Made by a program: the position numbers and the translations under genes. This document shows, piece by piece, positions 56,766-63,848 of a stretch of DNA of 64,000 nt (positions are counted from its first letter, which is position 1; each line of letters opens with the position of its first letter). This stretch comes from Deltaproteobacteria bacterium (lineage in GTDB: Bacteria > Desulfobacterota > Syntrophia > Syntrophales > UBA2192): the NCBI GenBank assembly GCA_012728915.1, contig JAAYEC010000075.1, positions 16,239 through 80,238 on the forward strand, read 5' to 3'. The notes under the pieces were generated by a model. It saw only the letters and a list, made by a program, of their open reading frames with translations. It was not told the origin of the DNA and searched no databases.

Positions 56766-57662
56766 ATGGAACGCTCTGCAACAGGCGCCCTGACCGCCGT
56801 TCCCGGATGTCTGGCCGAGGGCCTCCAGGCGATGGGCAACTCTTTCTTCACCCTCTACTTCGTCCGGGGCAGGACGGGGTCGGCCCTCATCGACACGGGA
56901 ATTTCCGCCATGGCCGACGGGGTCATCGGCCAGCTGGATGCGCTCGGGGTGCGGCCGGACACCCTCATCGTCACCCATCCGCATCCGGATCACATCAACG
57001 GCCTCGCGGCCCTCCGGGAGCGCTTCCCCGAGGCCCGTGTCGTCATCGGGCCCGGCGCGGCAGAGTTTCTGGCCCATCCGAAGACGGCGGCCTCACTTGT
57101 GGCCGAAGACCGCTTCATGTCGGACTTTCTGGCCTCACGGGGCCTGAAGCCCGGACGGCCCCCCATCGAGCGGCCGCCATCCGTCGACGGGGCCGCCGTC
57201 GTGCGAGACGGCGAAATGCTGGAGTTGGGCGGGCTGACCATCCGGTTTCTCCACGTCGGGGGGCACGCCGTAGGAAACATCCTCGTTCACGTCCCGGAGC
57301 TGGGCGCCCTGATGGTCTCCGACAGCCTGGGGTTCCGCATCCCGAGCATCGGGTTCTTCCCCATCTTCTTCACGGGTTATGCGGATTACATGGCCGCCAT
57401 CGACCGCCTGGAAGCCCTCGAGCCCCGAATCCTCTGCCTGGCCCACCAGGGGCCGCTTGTGGGGGAAGATGCGCGCAAGGCGTTCCGGGATGCCCGGAAG
57501 GCGGCCCGGTCGCTCCGCGATGAAATCAGCAACGACCCGCGCGACGAAGACGCGCTGATCCGGAACCTTTACCGCCGCTTTTACCGCGACGAACTGGCCC
57601 TGTACACGCCCGACAACATCATCGCCTGCTGCCGCCTGGTAATCCGCAGGAGCAGGGCCTGA
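56766..57662 (+). CDS. metallo-beta-lactamase-fold hydrolase
   Basis: 298 aa. Metal-binding motif 'IVTHPHPDHINGLAALRERF' (HxHxDH), further ligands in 'LHVGGHAVGNILVHVPE', 'ALMVSDSLGF' (Asp) and 'LCLAHQGPLVGED' (His). A C-terminal helical extension follows (about 235-298). Such proteins hydrolyse thioesters, lactones or phosphodiesters; the substrate here is unknown. No good ribosome site precedes ATG 56766, which fits translational coupling to the ABM gene. Confidence 0.85.
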   Translation: MERSATGALTAVPGCLAEGLQAMGNSFFTLYFVRGRTGSALIDTGISAMADGVIGQLDALGVRPDTLIVTHPHPDHINGLAALRERFPEARVVIGPGAAEFLAHPKTAASLVAEDRFMSDFLASRGLKPGRPPIERPPSVDGAAVVRDGEMLELGGLTIRFLHVGGHAVGNILVHVPELGALMVSDSLGFRIPSIGFFPIFFTGYADYMAAIDRLEALEPRILCLAHQGPLVGEDARKAFRDARKAARSLRDEISNDPRDEDALIRNLYRRFYRDELALYTPDNIIACCRLVIRRSRA

Positions 57663-58031
57663 AACGGCTCTCTCCCGCCTGTTTCGTCCTGTCGTCCGTC
57701 CGGTCGGAACGCGGCTCGCGGCCGGAGTCCGGATCAGGGGGCTGAGTCCCCATTTCGCCGGTCACAGATCGCCGGACGCAGGTCCCCCCGGGTGGTGCGG
57801 CCCAAGGGGGAGAAGGAAGAAAGGAAGAAAGGAGAAGATTGAAACGCTGCCGACCGGAGCAGGGGTTGAAACGGCACGGGTCCGTCCGGGAGGGAGAAAT
57901 CCCGGGTTTCCGTGACGGCCCGTCGTCGGGTCCAACCGCTGTCCTTGTTCTCCTTATCGGCAGGGGATCCGCAACACTTTAGGACGGCCCCAAAGGCCCT
58001 TTCCGATCGTTTCGTCAAGGAGGGATTTGCC
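57663..58031. other. non-coding gap with a purine-rich repeat
   Basis: About 370 bp. It contains GGAGAAGGAAGAAAGGAAGA followed by AAGGAGAAG (about 57810-57838), a purine-rich run like other repeat families in the window. No clear promoter for the CBS gene was found. Confidence 0.4.
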
Positions 58032-58496
58032 ATGCTCAAGGCCCGGGATATCATGACAAAGGACGTGATCACCGTAAGGCCCGATACGGAGATCACGCAG
58101 GCGGCGAAGCTCCTGCTGGAGCATCATTTCAACGGCCTTCCCGTCGTCGACGAGAAGGGAAAGCTCGTCGGGATCATCTGCCAGGGCGACCTCATCGTGC
58201 AGCAGAAAAAATTACCCATGCCCTCCCTGTTCACCTTTTTCGACGGCCTCATCCCCCTGACCTCATACCGCAGCCTCGAGAAGGAGATGAGCAAGATCGT
58301 GGCCACGACGGTGGCGCAGGCCATGACGCCCGACCCGGTCACCATCGATCCCGACGCGAGCCTTGAAGACATTGCCACCCTCATGGTCAACAACAACATC
58401 CACACCCTGCCGGTTCTGGACCGCGGCCGCCTCGCGGGCGTAATCGGTAAAGAGGATGTCCTGCGCACTCTCATGCCGACGACACGGCAGGGTTGA
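58032..58496 (+). CDS. CBS-domain pair protein
   Basis: 154 aa from ATG 58032 (AAGGAGGG 8 bases upstream). Two CBS motifs: 'ARDIMTKDVITVRPDTEITQ' to about 60, and 'VAQAMTPDPVTIDPDASLED' to the end, separated by an insert ('SLFTFFDGLIPLTSYRSLEK') also seen in other stand-alone two-CBS proteins. Such modules bind adenosine nucleotides and act as energy or redox sensors, but the partner here is unknown. Monocistronic, with a terminator overlapping its stop codon. Confidence 0.88.
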   Translation: MLKARDIMTKDVITVRPDTEITQAAKLLLEHHFNGLPVVDEKGKLVGIICQGDLIVQQKKLPMPSLFTFFDGLIPLTSYRSLEKEMSKIVATTVAQAMTPDPVTIDPDASLEDIATLMVNNNIHTLPVLDRGRLAGVIGKEDVLRTLMPTTRQG

Positions 58497-58523
58497 GCGA
58501 CTTCCCTCACCCGCAATTTTTTT
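58490..58523 (+). terminator. terminator of the CBS gene
   Basis: GGGT(T)GAG (58490-58497, one bulged T) pairs with CTCACCC (58506-58512), followed by GCAATTTTTTT. It overlaps the TGA stop codon. Confidence 0.6.
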
Positions 58524-58534
58524 CTTGATCCCCC

Positions 58535-58563
58535 TTGCTTTTTTCTTCGCGGGCCCTTATATT
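58535..58563 (+). promoter_or_regulatory. sigma-70 promoter upstream of the 74-bp RNA-like repeats
   Basis: TTGCTT (58535-58540), a 17-base spacer, TATATT (58558-58563). No recognisable gene starts within the next 800 bp on this strand; the three structured repeats follow from 58792. Confidence 0.6.
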
Positions 58564-58791
58564 GATTGCAAGATGTTCCGCATGGAGGAACGCGTTTCCG
58601 TTTTGTAAGACCATGTGGGACACGATTGTAGGTGTCTCTCTGATAAGAAAAACAGAATTCCGCCGATTTACGAACGCTTTCCCGTCGCGTATATTGGGGG
58701 CGAAAAAGCGAAGGGAAGCGCGACCGGAAGGGCAACGCGAAGGCGTCGGCGGCGGCGACCGCTTTTGGAAAAAAGCCTGCGGGCACATATA

Positions 58792-58865
58792 GAACTCTCT
58801 CTGTCATCTACCTCTCTCCTATTCGTTCATGGAGGGGACCAACGATGCTCCCCTCCATGAATGAA
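58792..58865 (+). ncRNA. structured 74-nt repeat, copy 1 (candidate small RNA)
   Basis: Begins GAACTCTCTCTGTCATCTAC, has a pyrimidine tract CCTCTCTCCT (anti-Shine-Dalgarno-like), and ends in a 17-bp hairpin TTCGTTCATGGAGGGGA / TCCCCTCCATGAATGAA. CATATA (58786-58791) directly precedes it and could be a -10. Differs from copy 2 at only five or so positions. Confidence 0.6.
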
Positions 58866-58932
58866 TTTCAAGCGCGACAGAGAGGCCCGGCAGGGACCGG
58901 ACCAGGAATTTTCGCTCTTCCGAGCGATAAAG

Positions 58933-59006
58933 GAACTCTCTCTTTCATCTACCTCTCTCCTATTCGTTCGTGGAGGGGATCAACGACGCTCTCCTCCATG
59001 AATGAA
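58933..59006 (+). ncRNA. structured 74-nt repeat, copy 2 (candidate small RNA)
   Basis: Same length and order as copy 1. Stem changes A to G (TTCGTTCGTGGAGGGG) and C to T (CTCCTCCATGAATGAA) become G-U wobbles in plus-strand RNA but A-C mismatches in minus-strand RNA. GATAAA and a CGCTC-TTC-CGAGCG hairpin lie just upstream. Confidence 0.6.
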
Positions 59007-59041
59007 TACTAAGTTGAAAAAACGTTCCCCCGAACGGCTAC

Positions 59042-59115
59042 GAACTCTCTCTGTCATCACTCCCTCTCCTGTTCGTTCATGGAGGAGGCCAACGGCGTTC
59101 TCCTCCGTGAATGAA
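59042..59115 (+). ncRNA. structured 74-nt repeat, copy 3 (candidate small RNA)
   Basis: More diverged copy (GAACTCTCTCTGTCATCACT, then CCCTCTCCTG). The stem base pair that is G-C in copy 1 and G-U in copy 2 is A-U here (GGAGGAG / CTCCTCC), a compensatory change. Stem closes with CATGGAGGAG / CTCCTCCGTG. No T-run follows. Confidence 0.6.
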
Positions 59116-59367
59116 GCCATCCTCGTGAACGCGTAAAGGCCTGCCCGCCCCCGCTGAGGCAGGCCGCTGTCGTCTCCGGCGCGTCGCGAGGGGCCTGCCC
59201 CCGTGCTTTTAACCCCTTGAATGGATTTCCAATCTGCGATATCGTGCCTCAGTTGCCGGGGCGTCCGCACATCCACGCGCCGGGGGCAACGCACACTGGA
59301 GAGAAACCGGTCCGTCAACTCGGGCTTTCCCGCCGGGAAAGCCCCTGGAGAGCACAAGGGGGTTCCC

Positions 59368-60075
59368 ATGGAAGCGCAGGCTCCGGAAGATCTCCGTTCC
59401 TTTCTTCGACCGACGTTCTACATCGATTCGGAATCCGATGCGGTGGTGGTCTTCGCCAGGGCCCACGCGAGCGGGGAAACGGCAACCGGGAAGGCCGTCA
59501 GCCTCTTCCGGGCGGTCCGCGACGAGATCCTCTACGATCCGTACAACATCCGCCTCGTGCCCGATGAATTCAAGGCGAGCGTGATCATCGGCAGGCGCCG
59601 GGGGTACTGCGTGGCAAAAGCCATCGTCCTGGCCGCAGCGGCGCGTGCCTCGGGCATCCCCTCTCGGATCGGGTTTGCCGACGTGAAGAATCACCTGAGC
59701 ACGGAACGGCTCCGCAGACTGATGAAAACGGACGTCTTCGTCTTTCACGGCTACACGGAACTGTACCTGGACGGTCGCTGGCTCAAGGTCACGCCGACGT
59801 TCAACACGGGTCTCTGCGAGAAGTTCGGCGTCAGGCCCCTGGAGTTCGACGGCACGTCGGACTGTCTCTTCCACGAGTTCGACCGGCAGGGAAAGCGTCA
59901 CATGCAGTACCTGCGCGACCACGGGGCCTTTGCCGACGTTCCCTTCGAGAGGATTGTCGCCGAGTTCGACCGGCACTACCCCGGGTTCGTTCCGGGGGAC
60001 GGTGGCCCCGTCGGGGGCGACTTCGACCGGGAGGCGATAAAGGAGGCATCGGGGAAAGGCATGGGCCCTCGATGA
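59368..60075 (+). CDS. transglutaminase-like superfamily protein
   Basis: 235 aa from ATG 59368 (AGGGGG 6 bases upstream). The papain-like transglutaminase core: Cys in 'RRRGYCVAKAIVLAAAARAS', followed by 'GIPSRIGFADVKNHLS', and His in 'VFHGYTELYLDGRWLKVTPT'. The third triad position, usually Asp (LDPT), reads 'KVTPTFN', so the Asp is replaced. Possible roles are peptide cleavage or an unknown acyl transfer; cytoplasmic, with no signal peptide. It precedes the glycogen-synthase-like gene by 40 bp and may be in its operon. Confidence 0.82.
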   Translation: MEAQAPEDLRSFLRPTFYIDSESDAVVVFARAHASGETATGKAVSLFRAVRDEILYDPYNIRLVPDEFKASVIIGRRRGYCVAKAIVLAAAARASGIPSRIGFADVKNHLSTERLRRLMKTDVFVFHGYTELYLDGRWLKVTPTFNTGLCEKFGVRPLEFDGTSDCLFHEFDRQGKRHMQYLRDHGAFADVPFERIVAEFDRHYPGFVPGDGGPVGGDFDREAIKEASGKGMGPR

Positions 60076-60115
60076 GGCGTCCCCGCGCACGGCTGCGGCC
60101 CGACAGCACGCAAGG

Positions 60116-62800
60116 ATGAACCGTTCCATGATACCCGTGATCTTCTACTTCCAGCTCCACCACCCCTGCCTGCTCCACCCCGAGCGGGACAAGTTTCTCT
60201 GGGACGAGCGCAACCGGGAGACCTTCTCGGAGAAGGCGGCCCGCAGCTACCTCCCCGCCATCCGGACCCTGACGGCGCTGGTCGCCCGCTATCCTGAATT
60301 CAAGGCGGCCCTCAGTATCTCGGGCACCTTCCTGGACCAGGCGGAGCTGTACCGGAGCGAGCTCATCAAGGCTCTCCAGGAATTCCTCGACGCCGGGCGG
60401 GACGGCGAGCGGGTCGAGTTCCTCGACGAGACACACTACCACTCGCTCGCCGGCCTTTTCGAGGACCCGCTCAAGCAGGAACTCAGGGACCAGGTCTCCC
60501 TGCACCGGGACCGGATGGCCAAGCACTTCGGGATCCGCCCCGTGTCCTTCTGCAACACCGATTTGATCTGCAACAACGACATCGCCGCGGTCGTTTCCGA
60601 CATGGGCTACTCGGTGACGTTCTGCGAGCCCCTCCCCCCGGGAATCGCCGCCGGGACGGCGTACAGGGTCCAGGGGTCGCAGCTGCTCGTGATCCCCAGG
60701 GACCGCGACCTGAACGACGTCGCCGGCTCCGTGCCCGTGCGCGATGCCCTCTCGCCACGCGGCTATCTCGAGCGCATCGCGAAGAGCGCCGGAGGGATCC
60801 GGCTGCTCGGTTTCAACCTGGAGGACCTGGGTGCGGCGGGCGAGGCCGCCCATGATTTCTGGCGGGGCCTTGCCGAGGCCCTTCCCGAATTCCCCGGCAT
60901 CGACGTCGTGACGCCGGCGGGATGGGCGAGAACCGCACGGGCCGAGGACTGCCCGGTCTTCGACATCCCCGCGCCGGCGGGCTCGGACCGGGCCGCCCTG
61001 GAGAGCCAGACGGGCGGCTGGCTCGACGACCCCGCCCAGCTTGCCCTCTTCCGCGACATCGAGAAGATGGAGGAGATCGCCCGGAAGGCGGGCGGCGATC
61101 TGCTGGCCCACTGGCGCCACCTCACGGCGGCGGACCACCTGTTCTTTGTCCACAGGCGCAGCGGCGAGGAGACGTCCCTGAGCACGTACGAGAACCCCTA
61201 CGGCGACTCGGTCGCGAGCGCCGTTCACATTCTGACGCGAAAGATCGACATCCTCACGGTCACCATCTTCCGCTTCGAGATCCTCACGCGAAAGGAGAGG
61301 CCTGCCGTCCTCATCGTCACGCCCGAGACGGGCCGGCTCCCCGAGGACCTTGGAGGGCTCGCCAGGTACATCTCCGGCAAGAGCGGCGGGCAGGGCGAGG
61401 TTATCTCGGCGCTCTGCGAGGGGCTGACGGAACGCGGCGTCGACGTCCACCTGGCGGTGCTGAACCTCAAGACGCGCTTCCAGCGGGAGTCCAGGCTCAG
61501 CGCGCAGCAGTGGCGGGAGGTCCGCTACAGGATCGACCCCGAGAAGATCCACCTCGTCAGCTCGGGCGTCTTCTCCGAGCTGTTGAGCGCCTACGGGGGC
61601 AACCCCCTGCTCAACGCCGCCGAGTTCCAGCGCGAGATTGTCAACAACGTCATCAAGAGCGTGAGCGCCCGCCATGGTGGCCGCCTCATCGTCCACACCC
61701 ACGACTGGATGGCGGGCGGGATCATCAACGCCTACCTGAAGGCACGGGGCGTCCCCGTCCTTCACACGGTGCACAATGTCTTCACGGGCCACATCCCGCT
61801 CGACATGCTCTTCGGCGTCGACACGGAAGACTTCTCCGAGAACATCTACTACTCCGAGGAGTACGGCCGTCGCTGCCTCGACAGCCAGGCCACGGCCATC
61901 AAGAACTCGACGCTGATCAACTTCGTGGGCGAGCAGTTTCTCAAGGAGGTGGTCTACGACTACTTCATGGACCGGCCCCTCGTGCCGCCCGGCGTGCGGA
62001 CGGAGGTCAAGGCCAAGTACTTCCACGGAACGGCCATCGCCATCATCAACGCGCCGCCCGCCTACATGTACCCGGAACGATGCGATTTCTGCGTCGAGAA
62101 ATTCGGCCCCGACGACGACGTCCTGGCGGCCAAGCGAATCAACCGTGTCGAGTTCCAGAAGCGGATGGGGCTCAACGTCGACCCCGGCGCGATCCTGCTG
62201 TTCTGGCCTTCACGCCTCGATCCCACGCAGAAGGGGGTGGAACTGCTCGAGCAGGTGGCCGGCCCCTTCGCGATCGACCACCCCGATGTCCAGATCGCCA
62301 TCGTGGGCGACGGGGTGGGCAACGACCGGACCCACGTGGAGATCCTGGGGCGCATCGCATACGCCTCCGGTGGACGGATCGCCTACCAGCCCTTCAACGA
62401 GGGGCTCTGCATGCTGGGCTACGCCGCGGCAAGCGACGTCTTCGGGGCTTCGCTCTACGAGCCCTGCGGGCAGATCGACCAGGTGGGCAACATCTTCGGC
62501 GCCACGGCCACCAACCGTGACACGGGGGGCTACCATGACAAGATCCGGGAGCTTCGTCTCAAGATCGCCGGGGCGCCGCAGGACGTGGGCAACGGGTTCC
62601 TGTTCCGCGACTACGACGGCCGCGGGCTGTGGTACGGCCTCGAGAACAGCGTGCGGTTCCACCGCCGCCCCGCCGAGCTCCGCGAGGCCCAGATCAGGCG
62701 AATCATGCGGGAGGCACGCCAGCGCTACCGGCTCGAGAACATGATCGCCGCCTATATCCGGGCCTACGAGCGGATCAACGACGGCGAGCCGATCGTGTAG
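60116..62800 (+). CDS. GH57-like domain fused to glycogen/starch synthase (GT5)
   Basis: 894 aa (ATG 60116; ATG 60128 equally possible). N-terminal half (about 1-410) resembles GH57 alpha-amylase-type domains: 'PVIFYFQLHHPCLLHPERDK', 'VEFLDETHYHSLAGLFEDPL', 'VSFCNTDLICNNDIAAVVSD' and 'LLGFNLEDLGAAGEAAHDFW'. The expected nucleophile Glu is Asp (about 149) and the expected acid Asp is Asn (about 234). The C-terminal half (about 415-894) is a GT5 synthase: ADP-sugar loop 'ISGKSGGQGEVISALCEGL' (Lys 422), 'HTHDWMAGGIINAYLKARGV', 'WPSRLDPTQKGVELLEQVAG' and 'SLYEPCGQIDQVGNIFGATA'. Likely makes an alpha-1,4-glucan from a nucleotide-glucose; the GH57 part may bind glucan. Confidence 0.85.
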   Translation: MNRSMIPVIFYFQLHHPCLLHPERDKFLWDERNRETFSEKAARSYLPAIRTLTALVARYPEFKAALSISGTFLDQAELYRSELIKALQEFLDAGRDGERVEFLDETHYHSLAGLFEDPLKQELRDQVSLHRDRMAKHFGIRPVSFCNTDLICNNDIAAVVSDMGYSVTFCEPLPPGIAAGTAYRVQGSQLLVIPRDRDLNDVAGSVPVRDALSPRGYLERIAKSAGGIRLLGFNLEDLGAAGEAAHDFWRGLAEALPEFPGIDVVTPAGWARTARAEDCPVFDIPAPAGSDRAALESQTGGWLDDPAQLALFRDIEKMEEIARKAGGDLLAHWRHLTAADHLFFVHRRSGEETSLSTYENPYGDSVASAVHILTRKIDILTVTIFRFEILTRKERPAVLIVTPETGRLPEDLGGLARYISGKSGGQGEVISALCEGLTERGVDVHLAVLNLKTRFQRESRLSAQQWREVRYRIDPEKIHLVSSGVFSELLSAYGGNPLLNAAEFQREIVNNVIKSVSARHGGRLIVHTHDWMAGGIINAYLKARGVPVLHTVHNVFTGHIPLDMLFGVDTEDFSENIYYSEEYGRRCLDSQATAIKNSTLINFVGEQFLKEVVYDYFMDRPLVPPGVRTEVKAKYFHGTAIAIINAPPAYMYPERCDFCVEKFGPDDDVLAAKRINRVEFQKRMGLNVDPGAILLFWPSRLDPTQKGVELLEQVAGPFAIDHPDVQIAIVGDGVGNDRTHVEILGRIAYASGGRIAYQPFNEGLCMLGYAAASDVFGASLYEPCGQIDQVGNIFGATATNRDTGGYHDKIRELRLKIAGAPQDVGNGFLFRDYDGRGLWYGLENSVRFHRRPAELREAQIRRIMREARQRYRLENMIAAYIRAYERINDGEPIV

Positions 62801-62866
62801 CCGCCCACCCCGAAGCCACGGCTTGAAACGCGCCCCCCGCAATCATTTGCCGGCATTTCCCGTTTT

Positions 62867-62882
62867 TGGCACATGGTTTGCT
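62867..62882 (+). promoter_or_regulatory. sigma-54 (RpoN) promoter of the J-domain gene
   Basis: TTGGCACATGGTTTGCTG: GG (62868-62869), ten bases, GC (62880-62881), with TGGCAC and TTGC elements as in the -24/-12 consensus. About 100 bp before the GTG start, leaving a long leader; the activator site was not identified. Confidence 0.65.
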
Positions 62883-62995
62883 GTTCTTTCATCCCGTCAG
62901 CACATGACAGCGGGCTGCCGTGCGCCGACGGGCCCGGGCGACGTTTCCCGCCTGCCCGAGTTCAGCGGCCGGGGCGGTCCGGAAAGGGGATCTTC

Positions 62996-63592
62996 GTGAA
63001 CGAGAACGGTTTCGTCGACTACTACGAGCTGTTGCAACTGAGCCCGAGCGCCGACACGGACACCGTCGAGCGCGTGTTCCGCCACCTCGCCAAGAAACTT
63101 CACCCCGACAACCGGGAGTCGGCGGACCCCGAACGGTTCCTCCGGATTGTCGAGGCCCACGGGATCCTCTCCGATCCCAAGGCCCGCGCCGGCTACGACG
63201 TCAAGTACCAGGACTACTGGAACCGCAAATGGAAAATCGCCTCGGAGGCAGGCGACGGGACCGCCTTCGGCGACGACCGGGAAACGCGCGAGGGCCTTCT
63301 CTCGCTGCTGTACGTCCAGCGGCGGCGCAGCCCAAAAAGCCCTGGACTGGGCGATTACGAGATGGCCCGCCTCATCGGCAAGCCCTACGAAATGGTTGAG
63401 TTCCACCTGTGGTACCTGAAATCCAAAGGATGGGTGGAACGCCTCGACACGGGGATGCTGGCGATCAGCGCAGCGGGCGTCGACCAGATCGAGGAAAGCC
63501 GGCTCCGGCTCCGGAACGACCGCCTGCTGACAATCCGGGGGGCCGCCCCCCGGGGGCGCGGACGGGAAGGCCGCACGGCCCGGGGAGGATGA
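62996..63592 (+). CDS. J-domain (DnaJ-like) protein
   Basis: 198 aa from GTG 62996 (AAGGGGA 5 bases upstream). N-terminal J domain (about 8-70): 'DYYELLQLSPSADTDTVERV' and the HPD motif in 'LAKKLHPDNRESADPERF'. No Gly/Phe or zinc-finger region follows. The C-terminal half (about 95-185, 'DYEMARLIGKPYEMVEFHLW', 'YLKSKGWVERLDTGMLAISA') looks like a winged-helix module. A DnaK co-chaperone with a specialised client or DNA-binding role is possible. The upstream sigma-54-type promoter suggests conditional expression. Confidence 0.85.
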   Translation: MNENGFVDYYELLQLSPSADTDTVERVFRHLAKKLHPDNRESADPERFLRIVEAHGILSDPKARAGYDVKYQDYWNRKWKIASEAGDGTAFGDDRETREGLLSLLYVQRRRSPKSPGLGDYEMARLIGKPYEMVEFHLWYLKSKGWVERLDTGMLAISAAGVDQIEESRLRLRNDRLLTIRGAAPRGRGREGRTARGG

Positions 63593-63848
63593 GTTGCTCG
63601 TGTCGCCGGAGGGCACAACGTTCGCCCGCTGAGGACTGCCGGCAGAAAGCCCCCATCCTCTCTGTTCGGGACGGGGCTTTTGCCCGGAAGACCTTCTCGC
63701 CGCTGCGCGGCGGAATGCAGGCTCCAGGCCTAAAACCAGAAAAGAAACCCGCCCTGGACTGCCGGGGCGGGTTTCTTATTGCTTGGAGGACCTTCTACGG
63801 TCTGAGATCGATCTGCTCCGTCTGCTCGGCCTATCCGGTCGGTGGCCT
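63593..63848. other. gap with terminator and repeat
   Basis: 256 bp between converging genes: the terminator at 63742-63777, and next to the minus-strand stop codon a GAGCAGACG-type repeat (minus strand ATAGGCCGAGCAGACGGAGC). No gene recognised. Confidence 0.45.
63742..63777. terminator. terminator after the J-domain gene
   Basis: AAGAAACCCGCCC (63742-63754) / GGGCGGGTTTCTT (63765-63777), a perfect 13-bp stem with a 10-base loop, followed by ATT. It may serve both strands. Confidence 0.8.

Larger units (their letters stand above)
58497..59367. other. 870-bp region without protein genes, holding three structured repeats
   Basis: It contains the CBS terminator, a plus-strand promoter, a small hairpin GTTCC-gcatg-GAGGAAC near 58576, three 74-bp repeats (58792-59115), a stem GGCCTGCC/GGCAGGCC (59138-59169), and a GGGG-cctg-CCCC hairpin followed by CGTGCTTTT (59191-59211) that could terminate a transcript. 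Minus-strand frames starting inside each repeat (MTERV or MKERV) have strong ribosome sites but unrelated sequences beyond. Confidence 0.6.

Noticed and set aside
58124..58807. 227-codon minus-strand frame starting at repeat copy 1 (MTERV...)
   Set aside because: It runs antisense into the CBS gene and has basic, Ser-rich shadow composition; only its first codons, within the repeat, are notable.
58792..59115. CRISPR array or type III toxin-antitoxin RNA repeats
   Set aside because: Only three 74-bp copies with unequal spacers of 67 and 35 bp and no cas genes; type III antitoxin repeats are shorter and contiguous, and no toxin gene follows.
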